Shown piece by piece: positions 26,227 to 35,620 of a stretch of DNA of 64,000 bases. The position numbers and the translations under genes are program-made. The notes beneath the pieces are model-generated. The model did no database searches. It saw only the letters and a list, made by a program, of their open reading frames with translations, and was not told where the DNA came from. The stretch comes from Natrinema altunense. GTDB taxonomy: Archaea > Halobacteriota > Halobacteria > Halobacteriales > Natrialbaceae. The number at the start of each line of letters is the position of its first letter. Position 1 is the stretch's first letter. The stretch lies in assembly GCF_000731985.1 (NCBI RefSeq), contig NZ_JNCS01000010.1:1-64000 (forward strand). Direction: 5' to 3'.

Positions 26227-26940
26227 ATGCGCGTGTTTCGTGGGCGGGCAGGGTCCATCGCGGCCGATCGAGACGCGAGCCAGCGACTGCTCTCGGTAGC
26301 CGCCGACGGCGAACCGGCCGTCCGCGTCTGGAGGCCCCACCGACAGATCGCGTTCGGCCGCCGGGACGCACGCCTCGAGGGGTACGACCGCGCCCGCGAG
26401 CGCGCCGACGAGCGGGGCTTTCCGCCGGTCGAACGCGGCGTCGGTGGGCGAGCGGTCGCCTACGACGGGACGACGACGCTGGCGTTCGCCCGCGCCGAAC
26501 CGGTCGCGGACTTCCGGACCGGCTCGACCGAGCGCTACGACCGCGCCTCGGCGGCCCTCGAGCGGGCGCTTCGGACGCTCGGCCTCGAGCCGCTCCGGGG
26601 CGAACCCGACGACTCGTTTTGCCCCGGGACGCACTCGCTATCGGTCGCGGCCGCGAGCGCGGACGGTCGGCAGCGAAAAGTCGTCGGCATCGCCCAGCGC
26701 GTGCGAAGCGACGCTGCCCTCGTTGCCGGCATCGTACTCGTGGCCGCTCGCGAGGAACTCGCGGACGTGCTCGAGCGGGTCTACGACGCGCTCGCGGTGC
26801 CGCTCGATCCGGCGTCGGTCGGAACCGTCGCGGCCGCGGGCGGGCCGTCCGATCCAGACGCCGTCCGAACCGCGCTCGAGGAGGCCCTGATCGGCGACGC
26901 GAACGAGGTCTCGATCGAACGCATCGGCGGCGGACGGTAG
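26227..26940 (+). CDS. Lipoate-protein ligase A family protein (BPL_LplA_LipB fold)
   Basis: 237 aa. The ligase core is visible: VRVWRPHRQIAFGRRDARLE, GFPPVERGVGGRAVAYDGTT (the RGxGGR lipoyl-binding motif), SFCPGTHSLSV and GRQRKVVGIAQRVRSDAALV (substrate lysine region). It should attach lipoate or octanoate to dehydrogenase E2 or GcvH domains, or transfer such groups. No lipoylated target is encoded nearby. It is divergent from the M23-like gene, with 56 nt between starts. Confidence 0.87.
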   Translation: MRVFRGRAGSIAADRDASQRLLSVAADGEPAVRVWRPHRQIAFGRRDARLEGYDRARERADERGFPPVERGVGGRAVAYDGTTTLAFARAEPVADFRTGSTERYDRASAALERALRTLGLEPLRGEPDDSFCPGTHSLSVAAASADGRQRKVVGIAQRVRSDAALVAGIVLVAAREELADVLERVYDALAVPLDPASVGTVAAAGGPSDPDAVRTALEEALIGDANEVSIERIGGGR

Positions 26941-27027
26941 CGGCCGCCGGCCCCGGATGGAGACGAGCCACCGTCCGACGCCGGGCATAGCCGAGAGGGT
27001 TTTCGACGCGCGGGCCGACGGTATCGT

Positions 27028-27582
27028 ATGGGAGAGAACCACGACAGGGAGCGGGCGCTCGCCGCGTTCGCCGCGTTCGTCGCCGATGACGACCGAAAGC
27101 CGGTGGTCGTCGTCGCGGGCTGTGGCGCGGGGGCGACCGTCGCCGAGTTGCGCGCGGACGGCGTGGCGGCCTACGGTTTCGACGCCTCCCGATCGATACT
27201 GGAGACGGCGGCACCGTCAACGCGTGAGCGACTGCTCGAGGCGGACGTTCGCGATGACGACCTCGTCGCGTCGCTGCGCGAGGCGTTCGGGATCGACGAG
27301 ATCGACGTCTTCGTCACCGAATGCATGCTCTCGTTTCTGACCGTCGACGAAGCGACGGCCGCGCTGGACCGGCTCCGGTCGCACGACCGGGTCGGAACGT
27401 TGCTCCATCTGGTGCGGATCGACCCGCCGGTGGCGGCCCAGGACGGGGAGATCGATGCGACGATACTGCCGCCGGCGGAGTGGCAAGCGGCGTGTGACCC
27501 CGACGGGGAGGATCTCTGGCGTGACGCGATCGGGCCGCTCGACCTGCCGCCGTCGGACCCGAGCGATGACGGCGACACGTAG
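27028..27582 (+). CDS. Methyltransferase-like protein, short
   Basis: 184 aa. A Rossmann-type glycine loop VVVVAGCGAGATVAELRADG, followed by an acidic strand end GFDASRSIL and a mid-protein VFVTECMLSFLTVDEATAAL, resembles class I SAM-dependent methyltransferases. It is shorter than typical enzymes and I cannot identify a substrate. It follows the lipoate-ligase-like gene on the same strand. Confidence 0.6.
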   Translation: MGENHDRERALAAFAAFVADDDRKPVVVVAGCGAGATVAELRADGVAAYGFDASRSILETAAPSTRERLLEADVRDDDLVASLREAFGIDEIDVFVTECMLSFLTVDEATAALDRLRSHDRVGTLLHLVRIDPPVAAQDGEIDATILPPAEWQAACDPDGEDLWRDAIGPLDLPPSDPSDDGDT

Positions 27583-27739
27583 ACGCGGGTCGCCGAGCGC
27601 GTCGGTCTCTCGAGGGGGATGCCGACCGCCGGCTCGCCGCCCCCGATCCCGACCGGCGCGGAGGGAGTGAGGTAACGTTTTTCCGCTCCGCGTCGTCGGC
27701 CTCGAGTATGACGACACGAACGCGACCGGAGGCGTACCG

Positions 27740-28306
27740 ATGACGCGCGACGAGTCGGAGCCAGCAACCGGATCGGAAGCGACGACCGAGTCGGCGGCCA
27801 CTGACGGCGCGGAGCCGGCTGGATCGCTGTGGGCGGACCTCCTCGCGGACGCGAACGCCATCGCCGAGGAGTACCGCGACGAGGGCTGGGACGTCGTCGT
27901 CCTCGAGCCGACCGCCGTCTCGCCGGTCGATCGGGACGAACGGGTCGGACTCGACGTAACGGTCAGCGACGCGGAGTACGAGATCGTCGAGGAGCTCATC
28001 GAGGAGGGAGCGGTCACGATCACGTCGGCGAACGTCTACTACCGCCCGGTCGCTGCCGACGGGAGCGAGCGCCGACTCGCGCTGACGGTCGAGCGCGACG
28101 AATCGAGCGAGACGGCCATTTTCGTCCCACTCACGTACGATCTGTCGACCTGTCGGGACGTGTTCGAAACGGCGCTGCTGGAGGAACAGCTTCTGACCCA
28201 CGTGACGACGCCATCGACGGCCCGGTGGGTCAGCTTCTCACACGACGATCCGTCGCTCTTTCTCGAGGAGTCGGACGTGCGGGCGTGGGGTCCGGACGAC
28301 GAGTGA
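27740..28306 (+). CDS. Conserved-looking acidic haloarchaeal protein, function unknown
   Basis: 188 aa. After a Glu/Ala/Thr-rich leader (about 1-30) there is an alpha/beta domain: WADLLADANAIAEEYRDEGW, VVVLEPTAVSPVDRDERVGL, IVEELIEEGAVTITSANVYY, and FVPLTYDLSTCRDVFETALL. No catalytic motif or membrane segment is visible. I believe related proteins are common in Halobacteria, but I cannot name the family with confidence. Confidence 0.7.
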   Translation: MTRDESEPATGSEATTESAATDGAEPAGSLWADLLADANAIAEEYRDEGWDVVVLEPTAVSPVDRDERVGLDVTVSDAEYEIVEELIEEGAVTITSANVYYRPVAADGSERRLALTVERDESSETAIFVPLTYDLSTCRDVFETALLEEQLLTHVTTPSTARWVSFSHDDPSLFLEESDVRAWGPDDE

Positions 28307-28312
28307 GAGCGG

Positions 28313-29128
28313 TCACTCGCCGGTCCGAAAGGAGAGGTCCAGCGCCGGGGCCGAGTGGGTCAGCGACCCCATCGAGATCACGTCGACGCCGGTCGCGGCG
28401 TAGGCCGGAACGTCCGCGACGGTGATCCCGCCGCTGGCTTCGGCCAGAACGTCGTCGTGATCGGCGAGCGCCGCGACGGCCGCCCGCGTTTCCGCGGGCG
28501 TCATGTTGTCGAGCAGGACGATGTCCGCGCCGGCCGCGGCCGCCCGCGGGGCGTCCGCGACGGTCTCGACCTCGACATCGACCTTCGTCGCGAACGACGT
28601 GCGCTCCTGCAAGCGGGCGATCGCGTCCTCGAGTCCCAACTCCGCGATGTGGTTGTCCTTGACCATGACCATGTGCGAGAGGTCGAGCCGGTGGGTGTCG
28701 CCGCCACCCGCGACGACCGCGCGCTTCTCGAGGCCGCGCAGGCCGGGCGTGGTTTTGCGGGTCGCGGCGATGGTGACGTCGTCGGACTCGGACCGAGCGT
28801 GTTCGACCGCCGTCCGCGTCCGCGTCGCGATTCCCGACGCGTGACCCGCGAGGTTGACCGCGACGCGCTCACCGCGGAGGACGTCGCGTGTGGTTCCCTC
28901 GACCCGGAGCAGGTCGTCGCCCGGTTCGACGGCGGTGCCGTCCCCGAGTCGGTCGACGACGGCGACGCCGAGATACTCGAAGACGGCCGCCGCGGCCTCG
29001 AGACCGGCGGCGACGCCCGCCTCCGTCGCAACGAGCCTGCCGGTCGTCTCGCCGGGAACGCGGTTCGTCACGTCGTGGTGGCCGACATCCTCGCGGAGCC
29101 AGCGCTCGATCTGTGCGTCGGTAATCAT
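28313..29128 (-). CDS. nadC: Nicotinate-nucleotide pyrophosphorylase (quinolinate phosphoribosyltransferase)
   Basis: 271 aa, standard. It converts quinolinate and PRPP to nicotinate mononucleotide. Family segments: REDVGHHDVTN near the N-terminus, ERVAVNLAGHASGIATRTRT, the ATRKTTPGLRGLEKRAVVAG active-site stretch, HRLDLSHMVMVKDNHI, and DIVLLDNMTPAE with the final VISMGSLTHSAPALDLSF. The ATG at 29128 lies 1 nt after the nadB stop; it is the third gene of nadA-nadB-nadC. Confidence 0.96.
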   Translation of the reverse strand: MITDAQIERWLREDVGHHDVTNRVPGETTGRLVATEAGVAAGLEAAAAVFEYLGVAVVDRLGDGTAVEPGDDLLRVEGTTRDVLRGERVAVNLAGHASGIATRTRTAVEHARSESDDVTIAATRKTTPGLRGLEKRAVVAGGGDTHRLDLSHMVMVKDNHIAELGLEDAIARLQERTSFATKVDVEVETVADAPRAAAAGADIVLLDNMTPAETRAAVAALADHDDVLAEASGGITVADVPAYAATGVDVISMGSLTHSAPALDLSFRTGE

Positions 29129-29129
29129 C

Positions 29130-30668
29130 TCAGTCGTCCGCCGGCGGTTCGGCCGTCGATTCGTCGGCGTCGGTCGCGACGTAGTGACAGCCCACCGAGT
29201 CGGTGTTCTCGCTCGCCGCACGCGCGATCAACAGCGCGACGACGCTGGCGTTGCGGAATTCGTAGAGGTCCCGCGCCGTCCGGGTTCGGATGTAGGCGTC
29301 GACCTCGCCCTTGAGCCGCCGCAGGACGCTACTCGCGCGGGCGATCTCGTCGGGATCGCGCTCGAGACCGAGGAACTCGTCCATCGTCCGCCTGAGACGG
29401 GTAAACTTCTCGGCGGCGAAGCGGTCGGGCAGCGCGGGGTCCCGGTTCAGGAGTTCCGGGGCGTCGACCGCTTCGGGGTCGAATCCGACCGCATCGTCGC
29501 CCGCTCGGAGCCCCCAGACGAGTCCCTCGAGCAGGCTGGTACTCGCCAGTCGGTTCGCGCCATGGACGCCGGTGCGGGCGCACTCGCCGACGGCGTAGAG
29601 CCGATCGAGCGAGGTCCGACCGCGGTCGTCGACGGCGATCCCGCCACACAGGAAGTGCTCGCAGGGCGCGACGGGGATCTCGTCTCCCTCGATCCCGCGA
29701 TCCCGGCACTTCGCGGCGATGGCGGGGTACTCGGCCGCGAACTCGAGCGAACTCACGTCGAGGACGACATCGCCGGTTGCCTCGCGCTCCGTTTCGACCG
29801 CGCGAGCGACGACGTCCCGCGGTGCGAGGTCGCCCTGGGGGTGATAGTCCTCCATAAAGCGTTCGCCGTCGCCGTTACGCAATACTGCGCCTTCACCGCG
29901 CAGCGCTTCGGAGAGCAAGAACGGGTCCTCGCCAGCGTAGGCCGTCGGATGGAACTGGACGAACTCCATGTCCTCGATCTCGGCTCCGGCGAGCGCGGCC
30001 ATGGCGATCCCGTCGCCGGTCGCGTCGGCCGGGTTGGTCGAGCGGCCGTAGAGCGCGCCGATCCCGCCGGTCGCGAGGATCGTCGCGCCGGCGTAGATCG
30101 GGTGACCCTCGGGCCTTTCGTCGCTCACGACGCCGTGGACGCGGCCCTCGGCGGTGACCAACTCGAGGGCGGCGGTATCCTGCCGCACTTCGATGTGCGC
30201 GTGGTCGGCGATGTAGTTGAGGAACGGCCGCAGGATGTGCGAGCCGGTCGCGGCGTCGACGTGGAGGATGCGATACGCCGAGTGAGCGGCTTCGCGAGTG
30301 TAGTCGAACTCGCCGTCCTCGCCCTCGTCGAACTCGACCCCGAGGGTGTCGACGAGCACGTCCTCGACGGCGTCGTCGGCGTTCTCGACGAGGGTATCGA
30401 CGGCGTCCGGAACCGCAGTGCCGTCGCTGGCGTCGATGATGTCGGTCTTGAGCGACGCCGGATTCCCACGCGTCGTCGAGATCCCGCCCTGCGCCCAGTC
30501 CGTGCTGGCGTCGTCCGGTTTGGTCGCTTTGGTCAGGAGGAGGACGTCCGCGCCCTCCCGCGCGGCCGATAGGGCGGCCGCACAGCCCGCGATACCGCTG
30601 CCGACGACGAGGACGTCCGCGACCTCGCCGTCGGTCGTCGTTGCCGTCCCGGTGTCCGTCTCGGTCAT
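29130..30668 (-). CDS. nadB: L-aspartate oxidase
   Basis: 512 aa. It oxidises L-aspartate to iminoaspartate for quinolinate synthesis. FAD-binding VLVVGSGIAGCAAALSAARE is at the N-terminus. STDWAQGGIS, the substrate-site region FVQFHPTAY, the flavoprotein CGGIAVDDRGRTSLDRLYAV and GANRLASTSLLEGLVWG segments follow. The ATG at 30668 is preferred; upstream in-frame codons lie within nadA in another frame. It follows nadA with a 2-nt gap. Confidence 0.96.
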   Translation of the reverse strand: MTETDTGTATTTDGEVADVLVVGSGIAGCAAALSAAREGADVLLLTKATKPDDASTDWAQGGISTTRGNPASLKTDIIDASDGTAVPDAVDTLVENADDAVEDVLVDTLGVEFDEGEDGEFDYTREAAHSAYRILHVDAATGSHILRPFLNYIADHAHIEVRQDTAALELVTAEGRVHGVVSDERPEGHPIYAGATILATGGIGALYGRSTNPADATGDGIAMAALAGAEIEDMEFVQFHPTAYAGEDPFLLSEALRGEGAVLRNGDGERFMEDYHPQGDLAPRDVVARAVETEREATGDVVLDVSSLEFAAEYPAIAAKCRDRGIEGDEIPVAPCEHFLCGGIAVDDRGRTSLDRLYAVGECARTGVHGANRLASTSLLEGLVWGLRAGDDAVGFDPEAVDAPELLNRDPALPDRFAAEKFTRLRRTMDEFLGLERDPDEIARASSVLRRLKGEVDAYIRTRTARDLYEFRNASVVALLIARAASENTDSVGCHYVATDADESTAEPPADD

Positions 30669-30670
30669 GG

Positions 30671-31804
30671 TTAGATCTCGAGCATGCGGTCGAGCGCGAC
30701 CCCCGCGAGTTCCTTCTCCTCGGGGGCGACCTCGATCACGTTGTGTTCGCGTCCCGCCGCGAGTTCCTCGAGCACCCAGGTCAGGTAGTTCGGGTCGATC
30801 TGGCGCATGGCGTTGCAGTCCATGCAGGCGTCGCCACAGAGCGGGACGACGTTCACGTCGGGGTGCCAGCGCTGGAGGTGATTCGTCAGGTGGATCTCGG
30901 TGCCGATGGCCCAGGTATCGCCGGGAGCGGCGTTCGCGACGGTTTCGCAGATCGTCGCGGTCGAACCGGCTTTGTCCGCCGCCTCGACGACCTCGCGACG
31001 ACACTCGGGGTGAACGATAACGTTGGCGTCCGGGTTGTCCGCCCGGATCTCCGCGATGTGCTCCTCGCGGAACCGTTCGTGGACCTGGCAGTAGCCGTCC
31101 CAGAGGATGATGTCGCTTTCCGCGACCTCGTCGGCGTCCTTGCCCTCGGGGTCCCAGGGGTCCCACTCGGCGATTTCGTCCTCCATGTCGAGTCGGTGGG
31201 CGGTGTTCTCCCCGAGGTGCTTGTCGGGCAGGAAGAGGACCTTGTCACCCTCGTCGAAGGCGTACTCGAACGCTTTGTGGGCGTTCGAGGAGGTACAGAC
31301 GAGCCCTCCCTGGCTCGCGCAGAAGGCCTTCAGGTCCGCGTAGGAGTTCATGTAGGTGATCGGAATGATGTCCGCGTCGGGCGCGGCCGCCGTGATCTCG
31401 GCCCACGCGCTGTCGACCTGGAGGGCCTCGGCCATCCCGGCCATCGGACACGATGCCTCCATGCTCGGGAGGATCACGGACTGATCGTCGTCCGTGATGA
31501 TGTCCGCGCTCTCGGCCATGAACGTGACCCCGCCGAAGATCACGTACTCGGCGTCGGCCTCGGCCGCCTCCTTCGAGAGCTGGTAGGAGTCACCGATGAA
31601 GTCGGCGTGCTCGACGATCTCCCGTCGCTGATAGTTGTGCCCCAGGATGACGACATCGTCGCCGAGTTCCTCGAGCGCCGCATCGATGCGTTCGGTCCGT
31701 TCGTCTTCCCCGAGCTCCCGGTACCTCGGTGGGAGTTGCTCGAGGTTGTCGTATTTGAACAGACTCAGATCGGTGTCCAGCTCCGCCGTTTCCATTTTGA
31801 CCAT
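30671..31804 (-). CDS. nadA: Quinolinate synthase A
   Basis: 377 aa. It condenses iminoaspartate with dihydroxyacetone phosphate to quinolinate using a 4Fe-4S cluster. Visible: VVILGHNYQRREIVEHADFI, GDSYQLSKEAAEADAEYVIF, VTFMAESADI, LPSMEASCPMAG, and the cluster-type cysteines in LVCTSSNAHKA, VHPECRREVVE and CGDACMDCNAM. A second in-frame ATG (31795) is equally possible. An AAAAAGTTATTC promoter-like stretch lies about 40 nt upstream (about 31845-31858). First gene of the de novo NAD operon. Confidence 0.96.
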   Translation of the reverse strand: MVKMETAELDTDLSLFKYDNLEQLPPRYRELGEDERTERIDAALEELGDDVVILGHNYQRREIVEHADFIGDSYQLSKEAAEADAEYVIFGGVTFMAESADIITDDDQSVILPSMEASCPMAGMAEALQVDSAWAEITAAAPDADIIPITYMNSYADLKAFCASQGGLVCTSSNAHKAFEYAFDEGDKVLFLPDKHLGENTAHRLDMEDEIAEWDPWDPEGKDADEVAESDIILWDGYCQVHERFREEHIAEIRADNPDANVIVHPECRREVVEAADKAGSTATICETVANAAPGDTWAIGTEIHLTNHLQRWHPDVNVVPLCGDACMDCNAMRQIDPNYLTWVLEELAAGREHNVIEVAPEEKELAGVALDRMLEI

Positions 31805-32009
31805 CTTACGTCACCAGTGGCTGTTCGCATATCAGTGGCGGTCATTGAATAACTTTTTCCTTCGAAAAGTCGTTCCGGCGGAATACCATCGATGTATACG
31901 ACGTTCGAAAACCCGCTATCGGTTGTTCCACTGGATCGATAGATCCCACGCGCTGACAGTCAGGACAGCGTTCACTGTGGCCCTTTCCGCTGCAGCCCCT
32001 AGGGAGAGT

Positions 32010-33080
32010 ATGGCGCTCGAGGACGCGTTCACGGACTTCACGCGACGGGACTGGGAGCACGAATCGGTCGAGGGAACCGTCCGTCTCGCGGTCATCGGCA
32101 TCGGCGGCTTCGCGCGCCAGCGTGCGCTACCCGCGATTGCCGAGGGCGACAACTGCGAGACGACGGTCCTGGTCACGAATTCGCCCGATGAGGTGGCGGA
32201 CGTCGCCGAAACCTACGACGTCCCACACGTCATCGACTACGACGGCTTCTTCGCGGGGGAGCGGACGGACGCCTACGACGGGATCTACGTCGCGGCACCG
32301 AACGCTTTCCACGGCGACTACGCGACCGCGGCGGCCGCGTTCGGGAAGCACGTCCTCTGCGAGAAACCCCTCGAGATCACCGTCGAGCGCGCTCGGAAGG
32401 TCGTCGACGCCTGTGCCGACGCCGGCGTGACGCTGATGACTGCCTACCGACTGCAGACCGAACCGACGGTTCGTCGCACGCGGGAACTCGTCCGCGAGGG
32501 GGTGATCGGCGACGTCGTCCAGGTTCACGGCGGGTTCTCGAATCCGTTGCTCGAGCACGCGACTCCCGACACGTGGCGGCTCGATCCCGAACTCGCCGGC
32601 GGCGGCGCACTGGTCGATCTCGGGGTCTATCCCCTCAACACGACCCGGTTCCTGCTGGACTGCGAACTAACAGGGGTGTACGCGACCACCCACTCGCGGG
32701 GCGAGCCGTTCGACGCAGTCGAGGAACAGATCGCGTTTCAACTCGAGTTCGAGACCGGCGCGACGGCCTCGTGTACGGCGAGTCTCAACGCCCACGCCCG
32801 GAGCGCGCTCGAACTGATCGGCACCGACGGCATGATCGACATCGAGTCGCCGTTCGGCGGCGTCGTTCCCCAAGAGATGGTCGTCGAGAGCGGCGACGTT
32901 CGCATGGAGTACACCGGCCCGCCGGTCGACGAGGTCCGCGAGGAGTTCGACTACTTCGGCTACTGTGTACTGACCGGCACCCACCCCGAACCCGACGGCG
33001 AAGACGGCCTCGCGGACCTACAGGCCATCGAAGCCGCGTTCGAGTCGGCCGACACCGACTGTCGAGTCGAACTCGAGTGA
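32010..33080 (+). CDS. Gfo/Idh/MocA oxidoreductase, D-xylose 1-dehydrogenase (Gfo6) like
   Basis: 356 aa. NAD(P)-binding VRLAVIGIGGFARQRALPAI near residue 28, then the family EKP motif (HVLCEKPLEITVERA) and the GGGALVDLGVYPLNTTRF segment. The N-terminal ALEDAFTDFTRRDWEHES matches haloarchaeal Gfo6 enzymes, which oxidise D-xylose with NADP. Substrate assignment is by family resemblance. No other pentose-pathway genes lie nearby. The ATG at 32010 is chosen because upstream codons overlap the divergent nadA promoter. Confidence 0.82.
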   Translation: MALEDAFTDFTRRDWEHESVEGTVRLAVIGIGGFARQRALPAIAEGDNCETTVLVTNSPDEVADVAETYDVPHVIDYDGFFAGERTDAYDGIYVAAPNAFHGDYATAAAAFGKHVLCEKPLEITVERARKVVDACADAGVTLMTAYRLQTEPTVRRTRELVREGVIGDVVQVHGGFSNPLLEHATPDTWRLDPELAGGGALVDLGVYPLNTTRFLLDCELTGVYATTHSRGEPFDAVEEQIAFQLEFETGATASCTASLNAHARSALELIGTDGMIDIESPFGGVVPQEMVVESGDVRMEYTGPPVDEVREEFDYFGYCVLTGTHPEPDGEDGLADLQAIEAAFESADTDCRVELE

Positions 33081-33534
33081 GCTCGGATCCGGGTTCGGTG
33101 TCGAACGATCGAGAGGCCCGCCTCCGGTCGGTACGTCCGTGCGATAGCGGGACGGCCGCCGGTCTCCGAGGGACGACCCAACCGGCGTGACGACGTGACC
33201 GACGACCGCCCCATCGAGCCATAGGACGGGTTCGAAACCGCCGATGACTGCAACAGAACCCGACGAGACGGGCGCGGAGTCGCTCGAGGGGGACTGTTGC
33301 TATAGTAGCAACTGAAAGTCATTGCACACCTGATCGCACGACAGCGTTGTGATCAGTGTGTAAATCGTTTCAGTTGCTACTATAGTTGAGACTCCGTCGC
33401 GCTCGTAGTTCGACGGCGCTTCGCATCTTTCGTCGTCGAGCGAAGCCGTAGGCTTCGCGGATCTCGCGCATTCTGGTAGGAGATCTGTTCCGCTAACTTC
33501 GCGGACGTGTCGCTCCCGCTGAGCCTCGATTCGC
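33081..33534. other. Gene-poor interval with MITE, mini-ORF and hairpin
   Basis: Apart from the MITE at 33300-33385 this holds an ORF of 23 aa (33244-33315). It starts MTATEPDETGAESLEGD and its last codons come from the MITE end (YSSN-stop); it may be the stub of an interrupted gene. A perfect hairpin with arms GCGAAGCC/GGCTTCGC and a GTA loop lies at 33440-33458 and could terminate transcription of the SNF transporter gene. Confidence 0.4.
33300..33385. mobile_element. Intact MITE, 86 bp, with 18-bp perfect terminal inverted repeats
   Basis: The ends CTATAGTAGCAACTGAAA (33300-33317) and TTTCAGTTGCTACTATAG (33368-33385) are perfect reverse complements. The element is flanked by TTG on both sides (33297-33299 and 33386-33388), consistent with a 3-bp target duplication. 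It encodes no transposase, so it would be mobilised in trans, probably by an IS5-type enzyme (inference). A diverged copy lies at 15722. Confidence 0.85.
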
Positions 33535-34965
33535 TCAGTCAGTCCGTCTCTCGCTCGGTTGCGGTCTGTTTCCGGGGCCGGAACGGCGGGCTACGAAGAC
33601 GAGCGCCACCACCGTCAGCAGCGTCGCGACCGCCAACAGTCCCGTACCGGCCGAGAGCCCGACCAGAGCCGCAATGTCGGCGTAGAACGTAAAGAGGAGA
33701 AACGCCGGGAAGAGGGTCCCGATGGCATATCGCCACGGGACCACCAGTGAGCGTGAGAGCTGTCCCGCGCCTTCGAGGTACTCCTCGATCGCGGCCGGAC
33801 CGAGGACCCAAGCCGTGTAGACCATGAACCCGGTCAGGCCGAGCATCAAGAGCAGATCGACGAGGTGGTCCGCGAACAGCGTAAACACCGCGGGGCTGAA
33901 CGCGTTCACGCCGCCGGTGAGGACGATCAGCGCGAACAGCCCCCGGGTCGCCGTCGACCGCTCGAGATCGAACTCGTCGACCAGAAACGAGACCGGAATC
34001 TCGAGCATGCTGATCAGACTCGTCAGGGCTGCGAGGAGAACGACGAGGAAGAAGACCGCGCCGAGAAGTCGCCCGCCGGGCAGGCTCGCGAACGCACCGG
34101 CGATCCCGATGAACAGGGCACCGGGGCCGCCCTCGGTCGGCCCCGGCGCGAACGAGAACAACAACGGAAACACCACGAAGCCGGCCAGGATGCCGATTCC
34201 GAGATTGAACACGGCGATCGCCGAGGCGTCGAGCGGCAGCGAGCGGTCGTCGTCGATGTAAGAGGCGTAGGTGATCATCGTCCCGCTCCCGATCGAGAGG
34301 GTGAACAGCGCCTGGCCGGCGGCCCCTCCCAGTACCGAGAGGAAGTTCTCCGCGAGGTAGGCACCGTCGAACTCGAGGTAGAACTCGTATCCCTGCGCAG
34401 CGCCGGGTTGTCGGGACGCCCAGATCGCGAGTCCGATGAGCAACACGACGACGCCGGGAATCATCACCTTCGTCGTCGCCTCGATGCCGCGTCTGATCCC
34501 CGCGGCGACGATCAGCGACGTGGCTGCGAGGACGGCGAGTTGGTAGCCGAACGCTTCGGCACCGTAGCTGATCGCCGCGAAGTGGGTTTCGGGACTCGCG
34601 AAATAGGCACCCGTCGCGCTCTCGAGGAAGTACCGAAGGATCCACCCGCCGACGACGCTGTAGAACGACATCAGCATGATCGAGGTGACGACACAGAGCG
34701 CGCCCAACGCCGTCCAGAAACGCGATCCGGCGAGCGATTTGAACGCCCCCACTGGGTTCCGATTCGACCGGCGACCGATCACGAGCGCGGCCAGCAATCC
34801 CGGTACCCCGACGACGAGGACGATGAGTAGATACAACAGTAGAAAGGCGCTCCCGCCGTTCTCCGCGGTCATCCAGGGAAATCGCCAGATGTTCCCTAGC
34901 CCGATCGCGCTTCCGACCGCGGCAAAGATGAATCCGGCACGACTCGCCCAACTCTCACGTACCAT
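33535..34965 (-). CDS. Sodium- and chloride-dependent transporter (SNF family)
   Basis: 476 aa with about eleven or twelve hydrophobic segments. The family signature is at the N-terminus: SWASRAGFIFAAVGSAIGLG followed by NIWRFPWMTAENGGSAFLLL, the Na+ and substrate site of the LeuT fold. A second unwound-helix region ALFTLSIGSGTMITYASY is near residue 245. It imports an amino acid or related solute with Na+ across the cytoplasmic membrane; the substrate is unknown. A CTTATGCG box lies about 30 nt before the ATG. It is the last chromosomal gene before the integrated element. Confidence 0.93.
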   Translation of the reverse strand: MVRESWASRAGFIFAAVGSAIGLGNIWRFPWMTAENGGSAFLLLYLLIVLVVGVPGLLAALVIGRRSNRNPVGAFKSLAGSRFWTALGALCVVTSIMLMSFYSVVGGWILRYFLESATGAYFASPETHFAAISYGAEAFGYQLAVLAATSLIVAAGIRRGIEATTKVMIPGVVVLLIGLAIWASRQPGAAQGYEFYLEFDGAYLAENFLSVLGGAAGQALFTLSIGSGTMITYASYIDDDRSLPLDASAIAVFNLGIGILAGFVVFPLLFSFAPGPTEGGPGALFIGIAGAFASLPGGRLLGAVFFLVVLLAALTSLISMLEIPVSFLVDEFDLERSTATRGLFALIVLTGGVNAFSPAVFTLFADHLVDLLLMLGLTGFMVYTAWVLGPAAIEEYLEGAGQLSRSLVVPWRYAIGTLFPAFLLFTFYADIAALVGLSAGTGLLAVATLLTVVALVFVARRSGPGNRPQPSERRTD

Positions 34966-35166
34966 CCTGTCTCAGGGAATCGACTCGGCGCGCATAAGGA
35001 TTGTTTATCAATGGCACAACTCTATTCGCGGTGACATGGAATCAGACATGCCGAACACGACGCTTACTCACCTTCCGACGGACCGCCACGATCGGAGAAT
35101 CGGCGAGGGGTAGAGATGGATCTTCCAGTATCGGTCGTTAGAACCTCACGATGGAATCAAAACGCG

Positions 35167-35225
35167 GGAAGCCTAGGCCGGGATTTGAACCCGGGCTCTC
35201 GTCCTTACCAAGGACGCGCTTTACC
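35167..35225 (-). repeat. Left att repeat: 59-bp truncated copy of tRNA-Thr
   Basis: Identical over 59 bp to 47524-47582. It contains the 3' end, T arm, variable region, anticodon arm (GGT) and part of the D arm of tRNA-Thr on the minus strand. Beyond 35225 the 5' half is replaced by unrelated sequence that cannot form the acceptor stem, so it is not a functional tRNA. Confidence 0.93.
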
Positions 35226-35339
35226 CAAGCACTCTCTGGCCTATTTTCGGGCAGGTATTGCCGGAGAGTGCCCCACTTCGGCCCTTCTTATGATATTATA
35301 GTAACTGTACTTTTATAAAATGTGGGGTGGGAGCAGTGT

Positions 35340-35411
35340 ATGTCGAGCCAAGACCAATCCGTTTCCCTAACTTTCAAGATTGATTTGGCCTCGTTCGACT
35401 GTTTCTGGTGA
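35340..35411 (+). CDS. 23-aa mini-ORF behind a strong TATA box
   Basis: A TTTTATAAAA box (about 35311-35320) sits about 25 nt before an ATG at 35340, an ideal leaderless arrangement. The product (MSSQDQSVSLTFKIDLASFD plus three residues) is only 23 aa. Its N-terminus could be the start of a ribbon-helix-helix-like protein that is now truncated. It may also be a leader peptide. Confidence 0.3.
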   Translation: MSSQDQSVSLTFKIDLASFDCFW

Positions 35412-35491
35412 TATGACCTGCGCCCACCGTGACTACCTATGTGGTTGCCACCGACGAAAGGGATTCATTCGTTGAGAGTGACGGTTCACAT

Positions 35492-35620
35492 ATGACCGAC
35501 GAGAATCCCGATACTCAACTACCTGACGACGAGGACGAGGTGATAGAGATTGCGGAAGCAGAGACGGACGAAGAGAAGACGCTGGCTGTCGCACAGGCTC
35601 GCCTGATTGGCGACTTGTAG
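35492..35620 (+). CDS. Small acidic protein, unrecognised
   Basis: 42 aa from ATG 35492: an Asp/Glu-rich N-terminal half followed by a helix EEKTLAVAQARLIGDL. An in-frame upstream reading from 35429 exists but is less acidic. Such very acidic mini-proteins are common in haloarchaeal elements. Nothing further can be said about its role. Confidence 0.4.
   Translation: MTDENPDTQLPDDEDEVIEIAEAETDEEKTLAVAQARLIGDL

Noticed and set aside
35171-35243. Second functional tRNA-Thr at the left end of the element
   Set aside because: Only the 3' two thirds match; the 5' half cannot form the acceptor stem, so it is an att remnant.
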